Of a DNA stretch of 64,000 bases, positions 1 to 10,902 are shown piece after piece (within the stretch, counting starts at the first letter, position 1; every line of letters starts with the position of its first letter). Location: assembly GCA_020744425.1 (NCBI GenBank), contig JAGMUV010000016.1:1116001-1180000 (forward strand), in the 5' to 3' direction. The notes beneath the pieces are model-generated. The model made no database searches. It saw only the letters and a list, made by a program, of their open reading frames with translations, and was not told where the DNA came from. The translations under genes were made by a program, and so were the position numbers. The stretch is from Dactylonectria macrodidyma (lineage: Eukaryota > Ascomycota > Sordariomycetes > Hypocreales > Nectriaceae).

Positions 1-1830
1 TAATATCCAACATACTCTTAGTGGTCGATTTTCCGCGGCAAGCGGCATGATCTTCGGTTGTTTTTTTTATAGCACTAATCTTCTGCGGCTGTTGCGCCTC
101 GCTCCTAACAAAGTGTGGCCCGCGTTTGTGAGTAGCGCAACTATGACAACTGCCTATCCCCTTCTCTCACCCATCATCAGGTCTTTTCTGACGGAACGAA
201 AACAAATTGGTTGACTGGTTGGCTAACTAAGTACTATCAAGACTATCTCGTCGCGAAGATGGCTGGGTGTTGCGATTTCTCCATCTCCGGAGGTGTGGCT
301 ATTTAGGACAATCCAGCGCGACAAATATGATGTAAGTTCGTAGCACCGGTCATTCAGCTGTACAATTCCACGCCAAATATCGGCTCAGGTATGTTCCTTG
401 CTTCTTCTTCCTCCATACCGTATCTACGCTCCGCTACTTACAATATCCTCGTTAGCTCCTGGGCGCCTTCTTCCCTTTATTCGACTACAAGGTAACCTTA
501 CCTGCTTTTCCAATGATAAGTCTGGCTATCACGCTGGTATCATGCAGGATAAGCCTGAAGTGTACGCGGAGACATGAAAGTTTGGGTGTGGGCCATCAGG
601 AAACTCCTGGTGAGCTGTGCATCATCAAGTCTGGCTCTGATCTCTGTTCCCAACTCCGCGCTCGTCGCTAGAGATTGCATGAATCCGCTGTATCACCAGC
701 CACCCTAGCTGTACACGAGAGGCAAGCGTCCGGAAATAGAAGACGATAGTGCGTTGCTATGACTCACATCCGTGGACGGTCGCTGGCGAGGACACCGGTT
801 TCCGCCAGTCTCGATCGTATCCACTGCGCTCTTCTGCGCCCGCTCGCTCCATCCTGCATTTATCGAGATTCAAGTGAACTCAGAATAATAAACGGCGGTG
901 CAGAAACACAGTAGTGCTGTGTTGCGAAAGCAGAGCTCTCAAAGTTGAACTCTCAATGTGCGCATCCACTGCCCACGACGAGGTGTGGTCTCGTCCCATG
1001 AAGGAAGGGGGCTTCCAGTAGTGCGCGATGTAACTGTCTGCGGTTACCTATGCACGCCGGTAACGACCACTGAGTACGCATTGGCAGCCCTCATCCATCC
1101 AGGCGAGTCGTCTGCTTACAGTGCTGGCGTCAGCCACATGGGTTGCTGTGCGCTAACAAGGCGATGCCTCTTTGTCAACGGTTCTTACAGTAAGTAACAT
1201 GTCAAAAGTCTCCATACACATGTATACCAGCCTAAAGCTCGAATTTGATCCTTTGCCAATTAGCATTTTCCACCTCCTGAAAGTATTTTATTTTTCTTTT
1301 TGTTTCTCTTTCGAAGTCATTCGAAAGAAAAAGAACGGTAGTTATAACGGCAGGGTTCATTACCGGTATGGTTCACACCATCAGCAGTTATCCTCTTGTG
1401 ATTGTACAATCAAATCAACAGGAATGAGAGACGGCCTCGGTTTTAAAAAGAGCAATGTCAATTTAGAGAAGAAGCTAAACTTGCTGGTGCTATCTAATGT
1501 GCAAATAGAGGTGGTTATATACTAGCTATTGGTTCTGGGGCCGAGACGATCCCATCGCCGGTCCAGGGTAGGACCATCATGGACCGTGTCCGTCTCGTCT
1601 GTCCTAGGGTGCTTCGCGTAACCCTGTGTCCTTTCTGCCTTGTCTCACTGCCTGGCTTGCTCCTATGCCATGTATGAGTTGTGACACTAATGAGACCGCG
1701 ATCGAGGGGAAGGGGTGTGATTTGGAGCGTCTATGCTGGTGCTGGCGTGTCTTTGATGACGTATCCCCACGAAGGCAACAATCACAAGTCCAGGGTTAAG
1801 CGTTCCCGGTCAAACATAGAAAGCCGAATG
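1..1830. other. no gene recognised
   Basis: Short open frames occur on both strands, but none shows a family motif, a convincing start context or consistent codon use. A T-rich stretch lies near 1285-1330. It may be repeat-derived or intergenic DNA; nothing more can be supported. Confidence 0.5.
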
Positions 1831-2120
1831 TCAAAAACCTAACAAACCCTCTGGTGTAGATTCTGCCTCGCCCTGGGTCAGCGTCGCACGATGTGATATT
1901 CGCAGTAACTTTGTAGATGGGCACTGAACGTCAACACCAACCATGTCAAGGTGGCAATGGCACTTGAGATACAGTATTGCATTGTCTCTTTGCACAAGGA
2001 CTACAGGGCCCCATCTCCACCAGCATCGCACCCACAAAAATGTTCCCAGTGGGACATGCCGTGGCCTGGTGTTTGATCAAGGGATCTAGCAGACGACGCA
2101 CGTTGATCTCTGTCTTCGCC
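1831..2120 (-). pseudogene. fragment related to the block at 3.4-3.6 kb
   Basis: Read on the minus strand, the DNA around 2000-2110 encodes a stretch containing RRLL, then CPTGNIF. The better preserved block at 3373-3597 encodes RRLLVTTCHTRNI at the equivalent place. The nucleotide match around the GACGACGC motif (2092-2110 versus 3568-3590) supports common origin. No complete reading frame survives here. The product of the ancestral gene is not recognised. Confidence 0.35.
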
Positions 2121-3372
2121 ACTCATACCCATTCCCATCAACCCCGTCTGCAGCAGTAGTCTCCAATTAAAATACTAAGAGGAGAGATGCTATGACAGAC
2201 ACAAACGACCTGAAATTATCGCTCCAAACGCTACAATGACCGCCTTGGAAGTCGTGACTCATCACTGGATCGGGCAGTCACGGATATGTCAAGTGTGTCA
2301 AGTGCACGTAAACAACTTATCGGCGACAGACAAGATGACCACCTCACGGAAGCTGCCTCATGTGGCGGTACCGATATCGCATAACGAAGGCACACGTGCC
2401 TGGTATGCAGTAGTCACTTTTGCGGCTCAGATTCCCAGAAGGTTCAAAACTTTTCTGTTGTCCGCTCTGAATTGCATTTAGCCATGTTAACAGTATGGCT
2501 AATCAATGCGCCCGAGATCCGACATCAACATCCTCTCCTGCCCTCTTCCAAGGAGATCTGTCCAGATTTTGTCAACAGTGATGTGATTTTGCTGTCACAT
2601 GTGCTTCAAAGCGCGTACTCCGAATGGACAACGCTGAGTAAGCTTAGCTATAAGAATCTCCTGCTCGACTCCTATCTTTCTTAGCAAACCCGATCATCAA
2701 GCAGATGTTGTTCCTCAACAAGAAATACACGCTAAGCATTCTTGGACGCAATGCACAACACTATTACTACCGGTTTCTTGAACTTCTTATCAGAGCGAAG
2801 GGCAAACCTGGGAGGATTACTAAGAGTTGGAAAAAAGGAAGACAGCCCATGAAAATCCGCAGGCAGCCCTCTCCCATTCCGAAGCAGACGCAGCAGCATT
2901 CAACCCAAAACAGCCGCGCTCTGCCTATGCAGAATGAATAGACGGATTTCCCCATTGTTTTCCCGCTTATTCAAGGACCAGCTTCAACCAGCTTCCGCTA
3001 CAAGAGGGAAATCGGGGAGAAAGAAGAGGAAGAAAGAATGAAAGAAGGGAATAGAAGATACCCAATCGCCAAAGAGCATTAACTGCTGGTCGATAAGATA
3101 CTTGGATCAAGGCTATAGATGAGGACTTCTAAGTTAAACTCAAAGTCTATTCCTGGAAGATAGGTTGTACCCCAGTTGAGGCGACGCATCGGGAACTGGT
3201 GCCGCAGCAGGCTTGGAACGGTGGGTAGTTCGCATAGTAATCTTCAACAAACTGTAGGTAGCTTCCCGAGAGCCCCCACAAAGGTTCCCTACTTGTCAAT
3301 TTAGACTTTTGACATGTCTCGAGGGTGTGTGTCGTTTGAAGCGCGACGTAAATAGAGTTCGAATAGGCGACA
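2121..3372. other. no gene recognised
   Basis: Only short frames without family features are present. A purine-rich patch (3000-3060) and otherwise anonymous sequence are all that can be seen. Confidence 0.45.
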
Positions 3373-3679
3373 TCAGCAAGGAACGAAGAGGGCGACTCTG
3401 GTGTCTAAGTTTGCGACATATGTATCTACACGGTACAGCGTGAGATTGCCGCCTTCAAATACGTGATATTTTGACTTTGCGACGTTTGAATCTGTGTCGC
3501 TTAGCTTCGTGATTAAGGTATTTGGTCGCACCGCATGAATGTTCCGAGTGTGACATGTCGTGACTAGCAGACGACGCGCGTCGATCTTTGTCTCCACTAA
3601 CCAGTTCCGGCGCTAAGTGTCCAAAATGCATCGTTTACTCTTCACACAGGCACTGCTTGTCTTCCGTTCCCCCCTAGCC

Positions 3680-3744
3680 CCCCCAGTCGCCATGCCTAGC
3701 ACGAAAGCGCACTTTCTGGCGCTGCTAAAAACGGATCGCTAATC
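3680..3744 (+). repeat. 65 bp block shared with 43148-43212
   Basis: From GTCGCCATGCCTAGCAC to GGATCGCTAATCTT, this block is almost identical to 43148-43212. Both copies can be read as a 16-codon frame starting MPSTK and ending in TAA. It may be a retained exon or a breakpoint-associated repeat; a functional peptide is not claimed. Confidence 0.7.
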
Positions 3745-4108
3745 TTTCACGTTCTGTACTATATGCTGTTTGCTTTCACATGTCTCGTGTTGGGCAAGGT
3801 ACGTTTAGTGGCCACGTGGTTGACCGTGAAACGCGGTGGACATTTGTCAGATAAACCGTTACGCCAAAAACGCAGCGCTGTTACTGATGTTACAGCTTCT
3901 CTTATCAATTGGGTATATGTGCTACAATCTAACAACATTCTGACGGTATTCGAGACCACGTCCGATAGCACCATCGCCTCCACCGTCATGTTCTTGTCCA
4001 CATATGCGTGCAAGACTGTGTTCTCCTTGACGTATGTGTTCATGTCTATCAGCGTGCTCATATATGGGCGCGTGTTGTCGAACATGGTGTCAATCATCTT
4101 TACGATTA

Positions 4109-5301
4109 ACGTACATCATCAGTGAGTGGATCAAAAATCCCTCAATCTCTCTTTTTTATATCCAATCACATATTCTCAACCACCAATCATGTCACAATCA
4201 AATAGAGAGGCAAATATCCTTCTTGCTCTTCAAGCCCTTCAAAATGACCAAAACCTAGCTCTCCGTCGCGCTGCAAAGATCTACAAAGCCCCATACAGTT
4301 CGCTATGGCGCCGGTACCACGGCATTACTGCTCGATGCGATATTATTCCGAAATCACGCAAACTATCCGATCTAGAGGAACAGATTGTCATTCAGTTCAT
4401 TCTCGATCTAGATTCGCGAGGGTCATCACGCTTTGTATGCCACCTCATTCGTCTCACCTACTTCAGCCTCTTAATGTCGAGTGCTTTAAGCCGCTCAAGA
4501 AGGCCTACGGTCGGCAAATAGAGCATCTAATCCGATGCTCTATAACCCGCGTTTCAAAGACCGACTTCTTCTCGGCCTTTCACGCCGCATTTCAAGCCTC
4601 GATGACAAAATCTAATATCCAGGGAGGTTTTAGAGGTGCTGGACTTGTTCCTCTGGACCCAGAAAGTGTCATATCAAAGCTTGATGTGCAGCTACGGACT
4701 CCAACACCTGTTGAGGAGGAGGTCAGCCTCCCTGACCCTTGGGTCTCCAAGACGCCAAAGACCGTCCTTGAGGCCACTTCTCAGTCTGAGTACCTTGAAA
4801 GACGAATCAGACGGCATCAGAGCAGCTCTCCGGCATCAATTCTTGAGGCGCTTAAGTCACTTTCTAAAGGAACCAAGGGAATAATGCATGAGGTGGCACT
4901 AGTAAGGTCTGAGGTCGAGGTCCTTCGACAGTCAAATGAGGCCCTTAGCAAGCGGCGCCGAGCAAATAGAAGGCGGCTACAGAATAGGGGGAAGATGACT
5001 GTAGATGAAGCTAGGGAAGCAATTGATCAGATGGGTGTCGATACGCAGGTAGCGGCCGAATCGTCGAGAAGTGGTGGTCAAGGAGGGTCGGCGCGAGCGA
5101 AGGAACGGCGTTGTGGAGCATGCGGCAAGACAGGTCATAATGCAAGGACATGTGAGATAGTTGTCACGATGTCTGGAGAAGAGTATAGAGATTAGTTTTA
5201 ATTGATTAAATGGTCTGTTGTGTTTTTATTATATGTTCAGAAGTAAGGGTTGAGACTTTTGATCCGCTCACTGATTTGATCCGCTCACTGATGATGTACG
5301 T
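4109..5301 (+). mobile_element. internally deleted Fot1/pogo-type element with intact ends
   Basis: The element is flanked by TA at 4107-4108 and 5302-5303, the target duplication expected for Tc1/mariner/pogo elements. Terminal inverted repeats run 4109-4132 and 5278-5301, beginning ACGTACATCATCAGTGAG, with one mismatch. The right subterminal end contains a short duplication of GATCCGCTCACTGAT. Inside are the start and the end of a pogo-family transposase, joined by a deletion near 4424. At about 1.19 kb it is a non-autonomous derivative that would need a transposase supplied elsewhere. It sits in the broken gene described for 3373-6208. Confidence 0.85.
4189..5195 (+). pseudogene. deleted Fot1/pogo-like DDE transposase
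   Basis: The ATG at 4189 opens the N-terminal helix-turn-helix region (MSQSNREANILLALQALQ), matching the copy at 23031. Near 4424 the frame jumps straight to the C-terminal third of the catalytic domain (TLCMPPHSSHLLQPL). The rest of the DNA-binding region and the first two catalytic aspartates are therefore missing. The third catalytic position reads LQPLN, where copy 2 has LQPLD; this is a GAT to AAT change. The C-terminal tail keeps a basic coiled segment and a CCHC zinc knuckle (CGACGKTGHNARTC). The protein cannot be catalytic. Confidence 0.8.
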
Positions 5302-6249
5302 TATCTCGGACTCAGTGATCATGTACGTGGACTCAGGTTTGAATTTGTTTAGCAACCTATATGCGGTTATGCTGGCGTCCTCTCCATGCAGTTCTCCGGA
5401 TCCCCCAAGGAAATCACGTTTTTCTACCCGACCTTGGTCCGGCTGGTGAAGATTGTCATGGACGCGGAGATGATTCCGTTCCTATCCACAATGAGACGCG
5501 CGGATGTGTCGGGGGCGTGACACATGGCCCGTCTATTCGGATTCGTAGATCGGCATCGTGAAGTAGGTGCTCTCCACAGGACCGAGTCCACAGTCTTGAA
5601 ACACGAACGTCAACATATTCACGACCTCTAGCGGAGACACACTCTCGACCATGTCACCGGACCGGTTCCTGTGTCTGTAACGCCACTTGTACGCATGCTC
5701 GTACATCTCCGCGACGGACAGCCTGGTCCAAAATCTCCCTCGTGCACACGTATCGCATCTTGTACTTCTCGTCCATGTACCCGGAGAATATGCCCAGTGG
5801 ATACTTCAACGGGTTGTGGAACCGGGTCGCAACTCTCTTCTCATTCCCATTCGGGACGTCGGCGTGTGCACCCATGCGGTTCTGATATATGTTCGTGCTA
5901 CACTTCGGCCACGAGTCGGGGTCTGGCAGTACGATCGTGCCGACGGGTATCCTCGACATGCACTTGTCCCCGTCGCAGTCATACGTTGGGTCGTGGATGA
6001 ACTTCATCGGACTCGGAGTCGCGTATTCGCACGCAGTCACGTTGTCGTCCGGATCCACCCAGTTATGTCTAATTACGTCGCCGTCCACAGTGGTGTCGCA
6101 GACCGATGCCCCGTTCTGCAGTCTCATCTCGTACGCATACCTGGATACGACCAACACCCAGACCTGACAAACGTGCAACGACTCGGGTCTCGTCCAATGC
6201 GACAACATGTTGTAGTACTTGTCTAAGAGGGTGTATAGATCTCTGCCCA

Positions 6250-7581
6250 GGAATGCGACGCGATCACCGATTCTCCTCCTCCTCTCGAGCCAGCCACAGG
6301 TCGGGCCTCAAGCCTCTTCTCACAGCAGCTCAATCTGACGAGCTTATTGAATTTGTATGCGCAAGCAAGGAATATCGACGAATGACGTACGCAGAGCTCG
6401 CAGCAGCTCTTAATTGGTCAGTCTCGCCAAAGGTTATCCAATTAGCTCTTCAAAAAACTGGCTTCCGACGATTTCCCGCCCGAAAGAAGCCACCCGATTT
6501 CTGAGGAAACCTGGCAATTGGGGCTTTATTGGGCGCAGACCCACATGAATTTCACTTTTGACCAATGGAAACGCATCCTTTGGTCGGATGAGACGTGGGT
6601 TGCAGGCGGGCGCCACAGCCGCATGTGGGTGACGAGGCGCACCGGGGAGGAAGTGGACCCCACTTGTGTTGTTGACTGTCAACGGAAGGCAGGCTGGATG
6701 TTTTGGGGCTGCTTTTTAGGAATCTCAAAAGGACTAGAGATCTTCTGGGAAAAGGATTGGGGCACTATAAATGGCTGTAGCTATTTTGAACGAATAGTCC
6801 CTGTTGTCAATGTTGGATTCGGCTTATACAGCGAGAAACGCAGCAAGCTAATGCATCGCCACAGCACACAAGGCTGCTGCATTACCTCAGTTTCCTCAGG
6901 CCCTCTGCCTCAGGCGCCAAGGCGCCTCTTACCCAAAAGGGTAAGACCTCTCCAGAGGGCCTGAGCGCAATTCCCAGATTTTTGGTGCGGTTGTCGTTCG
7001 ATGCAAGATGTTTCCACCCAAAACTCGCGAAATCGACAAACTGACCAAATTTGCGAAGCTGCCACATCCCCGTTTTAAGGTATTTCGGAAAGAAAAAATG
7101 GTAGCAATAAATTCATTGTTTTGAGCTATAATTATGAGCGAAAATTTTCAGGTTTTCCATAATATAAAAGGAAATACGGTGTTTCAAACTGAGTAACAAC
7201 CGCACCAAAAATCTGGGAATTGCGCTCAGGCCCTCTGGAGAGGTCTTACCCTTTTGGGTAAGAGGCGCCTTGGCGCCTGAGGCAGAGGGCCTGAGGAACT
7301 GAGGTAAGCTGCTGCAGTCGAGCTTGCGTCACGTGGTATTGAAGTCATTTGATTGGCCGCCTTATTCGCCAGATTTGAATCCAATTGAAGCTGTGTGGAA
7401 TTGGATAAAAAAGTACCTAATGCGGCGTTTTCCTGAGAAAATGACCTATGATGGACTGCGAATTGTAGTGAAAGAAGCTTGGGATGCTGTTCTAGAAGAT
7501 TACTTAAAGGAGCTATTCGAATCAATGCTAGCTCGTTGTAAGGCCGTAATTGAAGCTAATGGAATGCATACGCTTTACTAG
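6250..7581 (+). pseudogene. Tc1/mariner-like transposase relic, split by a MITE
   Basis: The N-terminal part (to 6504) has a helix-turn-helix-like segment. After a frame change, 6518-6880 contains the first catalytic region (WSDETWVAGG and GWMFWGCF). The second region (about 6850-6880) is degraded around a QxNA motif. The last part, 7324-7581, has the DDE-proximal signature WPPYSPDLNPIEAVWNW and ends at TAG 7579-7581. Between them lies the TA-flanked element 6885-7304. If that element is removed, the frame around the insertion still needs frameshift repair, so the gene was already decaying or decayed afterwards. The outer TIRs of this copy were not found. Confidence 0.75.
6885..7304. mobile_element. 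420 bp long-inverted-repeat MITE
   Basis: Two arms of about 108 bp (6885-6993 and 7197-7304) are inverted copies with essentially a single-base length difference. They start CCTCAGTTTCCTCAGGCC and end near GGTGCGGTTG. The element is flanked by TA on both sides (6883-6884, 7305-7306), as expected for mariner-type transposition. Each arm itself contains small palindromes (GGCGCCAAGGCGCC, CTTACCCAAAAGGGTAAG). The 203 bp centre is AT-rich and has no coding potential. Near-identity of the arms suggests a recent insertion or strong constraint. Confidence 0.85.
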
Positions 7582-7706
7582 ATTAAGAAGGAAACCCGAA
7601 TAAATTGCCTTTTTGGACTGTGTGGCGCACTGTCTCTTACACTGCTACGAGACCTTTTTAGGGGCCCCTGCCCTGTGGGGTGAGCTAACATTATTTCAGG
7701 GGAGTA

Positions 7707-7849
7707 CCATCTCCTTAGGTGCTGTAATGCTTGTGGAGCACGTCTGCTACTTTGCAAAAAGCAAAACTACCTAGGAAGAGCTTAGCGGCTGTCAACCTGG
7801 AGAAGTCCCAAAGGTGCTCCACAAGCATTACAGCACCTAAGGAGATAGG
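7707..7849. mobile_element. 143 bp hairpin MITE
   Basis: Inverted arms 7709-7742 and 7812-7846 match over about 34 bp (ATCTCCTTAGGTGCTGTAAT at the outer left end). TA flanks both ends (7705-7706, 7850-7851). The spacer is about 70 bp and non-coding. It lies between the Tc1 relic and a GT/CA-rich repeat zone. Confidence 0.75.
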
Positions 7850-8260
7850 TATGTGTGTATGTGTGGGGGTATGTATGTGTGTGTTGGTATGTATGTGTGT
7901 ATGTATGCGTGGGGCTTGGTGTGTCGCTTGGTGTGTCGTGTGGCCCTACGTTCTCGACAAGGTGGGGAACGACGGACAACGGACGACGAACACACACACA
8001 CACACACATACATACCCACATACACACATACACATACATACCCACACCAAACGATCTACACATACATACCCGGTCAGCGATAAGTGACTAAAAGGTGATC
8101 TGAATGACGGAGTGGAGAGTGCGTACTAAGGCAAACACATACATACCCATACCCATTACCCCCCTACCCCCCTACCCCCCCCCACACACACACACTGGGC
8201 GGGGAGAGATCCGAGAGACACACACACATACACACACCTTGTCGAGAACGTGGGGAAACG
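7850..8260. repeat. GT/CA microsatellites with a repeated CTCGACAAGGTGGGG motif
   Basis: GTGT-, GTAT- and CACA-type tracts alternate across this interval. The motif ACGTTCTCGACAAGGTGGGG occurs at about 7942-7961 and, inverted and slightly changed, at about 8238-8258. The same motif recurs near 29299 and 38540 and, more diverged, near 9955 and 39400. Open frames here are low-complexity artefacts. The 22-mer at 8077-8098 matches a tandem repeat at 60.34 kb. Confidence 0.7.
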
Positions 8261-8282
8261 ACACAACGGACGATGCATCCCA

Positions 8283-8466
8283 CACACCAAGCGACACACC
8301 AAGCGACACACCAAGCGACACACCAAGCGACACACCAAGCGACACACCAAGCGACACACCAAGCGACACACCAAGCGACACACCAAGCGACACACCAAGC
8401 GACACACCAAGCGGCACACCAAGCGACACACCAAGCGACACACCAAGCGGCACACCAAGCGACACG
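8283..8466 (+). repeat. 12 bp minisatellite, about 15 units
   Basis: The unit CACACCAAGCGA is repeated about 15 times with only A/G variation at one position in a few units. Because 12 is a multiple of three, all six frames stay open, which creates spurious TPSD- and LVCR-repeat proteins. Short runs of the same unit occur near 29560-29720 and singly near 38740. Confidence 0.95.
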
Positions 8467-9149
8467 ACAAGGCACTCACAACTTGAGCAACCGAAGAACG
8501 GGCATTTGTCTGTCCCCTGCTTGGCTACCTTGCCAGAGCCTGCTTCGTTCTCGCGTGGGACAAAAGGCTAAAGTTCCGGCCCAGACGATGTCCTATTCTG
8601 CAGCACCGTGCTGTATAATGACCCATACGTGCGTACATTCGTAAGTGGGGTCTTATCGTGTCTTGTAGTGTCTTGTCGTGTCTGTCGTGTCTGTCGTGTC
8701 TTGTAGTGTCTTCGAGTTATCAGAAGAAGCGGACATTGATTCTGTCCGGCGCTTGAACGGGCCGCAGGAACCCAATTTAGCACTGTTGCGCGGGTGTGGT
8801 CAGGGCCGTGTCTGCTCCAACGAGCTTAGTGATGCGAAAAGACTAAATCCTAGCCGACTGAGCCAAAAGGTCTTGCTATAACCGTGGTTAAACGATTACA
8901 GCTTGCTAGCTTTATAGGCTTAAGGTGCAATTGCCCACATTGCATGCGTTTCCGCATCACTTAGGTAGGGGATCGAAAGGCTTAGATCGAACCCATCATT
9001 CGGCTCATCGCTCTGAACCTGCGTCGTGGCAGCTGGCGTCGTGCCCAGCTCCACGGCTTCTCCTGTTTCATCCTCCACTCGTCTTTCTCCTTCTTTTCTT
9101 TCTTCTTCCCCTTCTTCTATGTACCTGTGCTCATGCCCGCCTAGCTGTG

Positions 9150-9340
9150 TTGGGATTGGTTGACAGATCCGCTAGATCCGTGAGATCCGTAAGATCCGCT
9201 TCGCAGTCCCTGCAAGCTCGGCGTTGTCGATTCCGGTCATACATGCGAACTTGATCGTCGCTCAGGTCCAGGGGGCGGGGTGAGTGAGTAATCGGCCGTA
9301 GCGTCTGCCGGGTTCGATGCTTTGTGACGAATGCCTACGC
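9150..9340 (+). repeat. dispersed repeat module C, copy 1
   Basis: It contains CAAGCTCGGCGTTGTCG, then CTTGATCGTCGCTCAGG, then GTCTGCCGGGTTCGA. The same ordered words occur at 24668-25062, inverted at 26490-26830, at 35560-35750 and partly at 39655-39720. This copy is the most diverged and has a duplicated AGATCCG stretch. Confidence 0.7.
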
Positions 9341-9569
9341 TTAGGGGGTCTTGGGGGGCTTCGTTTGCTGCGGACGGGACGAATGAGGGGGTTGCACGTT
9401 AAGGAGTTTGTGCACCTTACTATTTCCAACAAGAAAAAGTCTCCTTGCCAGGTCCGCGACGCTTGTGAGTCACAAAGAACTGCCCCGTAAGCAGATCAGG
9501 ATGTCAGGAGTGCGTAAGGTCGCGTGCTTGAGAACTCAGGTTTAGTAACAGGAAGACCCGTCGCCGTCT

Positions 9570-10470
9570 TCGACACCGGGTGTGCGGTGGAGACTGATAC
9601 TGGATGCGTAGCGACAAATGACGTCTGTGTCCAGACAAGCTCGCTACGGATGGATAGATGGATGGATGGATGGATGGACCCTCAAGATCGATCCGTTCGG
9701 ATGACGCGTAAGACGATGCGACGGAGGGCGCATTGCACCTCGACTTGCCCCACTGTTGACCCACTACAGTGCGATCAAGTGTAGCTTCCTGAGAGCCTGA
9801 AAAGGTCGTCTACTTGTGTGGTGCGGGGTCTAGGGGTGCATGTGAATCAAGGGTCCGGTTTGGACTTTTTGGATAAGTTATGTCTTGAGCTTAGACATAC
9901 GTTGTGCGTCGTTTGGCGTGTGTTTGTCGTGCGTCGTGTGTCGAGCGTCGTCTCCAACCTTGTGAACGTGTGGACACACAAGACCACAAGACAACAAGAC
10001 CACAAATGTTCGCCATGACGTTCGCGCGATGATGGTACACACACTTAACACATCCGGGCCCGCCGCAAGACCCTGATAGAGTTCACTGCCGTGGGAGGTA
10101 CGGAGTAGACAGACGCATTTCGGACGCATTTGGTGGGGAGCGGGTCCCTCAGGTTGTCGCTGCTCAGACTGGACGGGTGCTTGGTCTATGAAAGGGAATT
10201 GTCGCGAGGGCGATCAGTCTGTCTGCGCAGCGCAGACAGGCAGACTAGCTCGAGCTAAGACGGCGAAGGCTTGATAGCACCAGACTTGTGGAGGAGGTGG
10301 ACCGGGACACTGAGGGGCAGTTCGCAGCGACGAGTGCGCATCGGTCCGAAAGGAAGAGAAGTGGGATACGAACTGGATCGGTTCTGGATATCCTGGAGGC
10401 TGCCCGTCCCCACATCTGGACTGGATTGGATCGGGGCTCGGATCCAGCTCCAATCCAGTCCAATAACATC
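9570..10470 (-). repeat. dispersed repeat module D, inverted copy of 39100-39640
   Basis: The reverse complement of this interval matches 39100-39640 in order. It holds the ATGGATGGATGG run with its flanks, the GTTCGCAATGAC-type stretch beside a CACACGTTCAC motif, the TAGACAGACGCATTT block and the GATGCGCACTC-to-CACCTCCTC block. A shorter, diverged third copy is at 38330-38530. No gene is apparent; open frames differ between copies. Confidence 0.75.
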
Positions 10471-10473
10471 ACT

Positions 10474-10572
10474 GGTTGACAGAGAGGGGGTTGACAAACA
10501 GAGGGGTTGACAAACAAACGCGGAGGTCATTCATCAAATTTGAAGCGGGTGTGGGCAGACAAGGTGGGTAGC
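10474..10572 (+). repeat. modules A/B: TTGACAAACA minisatellite and flank
   Basis: Three GGGGTTGACA-type units are followed by ACGCGGAGGTCATTC and a GAAGCGGGTGTGGGCAGAC flank. The same order is found at 28141-28520 and 35341-35410, showing a composite dispersed repeat. Confidence 0.75.
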
Positions 10573-10902
10573 CCCCGATGCCCCCCCCAGTTTCGCGCGA
10601 ACGGATGGTAACATATTGTAACCATGCTAAGCAAAAATTTGAGGTAGCCTAAATTGAGCCCTGGTACTCTGCATATTGAACATCGCAACGCACACGAAGT
10701 ACCAGCGCAGACTAAGGACAGCCAAGTCAATCACATGACACGTAGATAGGCCGTTGGATGTATCGATTGAGAGACTGGGAAGCGCGATACTAGCTCTTGG
10801 CTGTGGGACCTTGGCTATGATATTCAACGTCATGGCTTACGCAAATGGGCTTGCAAGGACTGTATCCTCGGAAATCGTCCCATTATCGCGAGTTTTACCT
10901 CT

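Larger units (their letters stand above)
3373..6208 (-). pseudogene. broken unknown gene, interrupted by a Fot1-like element
   Basis: Several minus-strand segments read like protein and seem to belong together. At 5654-6208 lies a 184-residue cysteine-containing stretch (motifs DPTYDCDGDKC and YVCTREIL). A shifted frame continues it from about 5722 to a stop at 5533-5535 (VESVSPLEVVNML). A further open segment at about 5450-3759 becomes continuous if the inserted element 4109-5301 is removed. A last segment lies at 3373-3597 (ETKIDARRLL). Frameshifts, stops and the insertion make it a probable pseudogene. The family is not recognised. The plus strand is also partly open across 3763-4107, so strand assignment is an inference from the repeated ETKID/RRL motif at 2.1 and 34.5 kb. 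Confidence 0.35.

Noticed and set aside
3763..4125. Plus-strand membrane-like protein of 120 codons
   Set aside because: Overlaps the minus-strand frame supported by the repeated ETKID/RRLL motif; probably its shadow, although strand choice is not certain.
8283..8466. CRISPR-like array
   Set aside because: Units are directly tandem without spacers, and the organism is a fungus.
8104..8571. Open frames across the 12 bp minisatellite (TPSD or LVCR repeats)
   Set aside because: The repeat length is a multiple of three, so every frame is open; there is no start context, conservation or flanking coding sequence.
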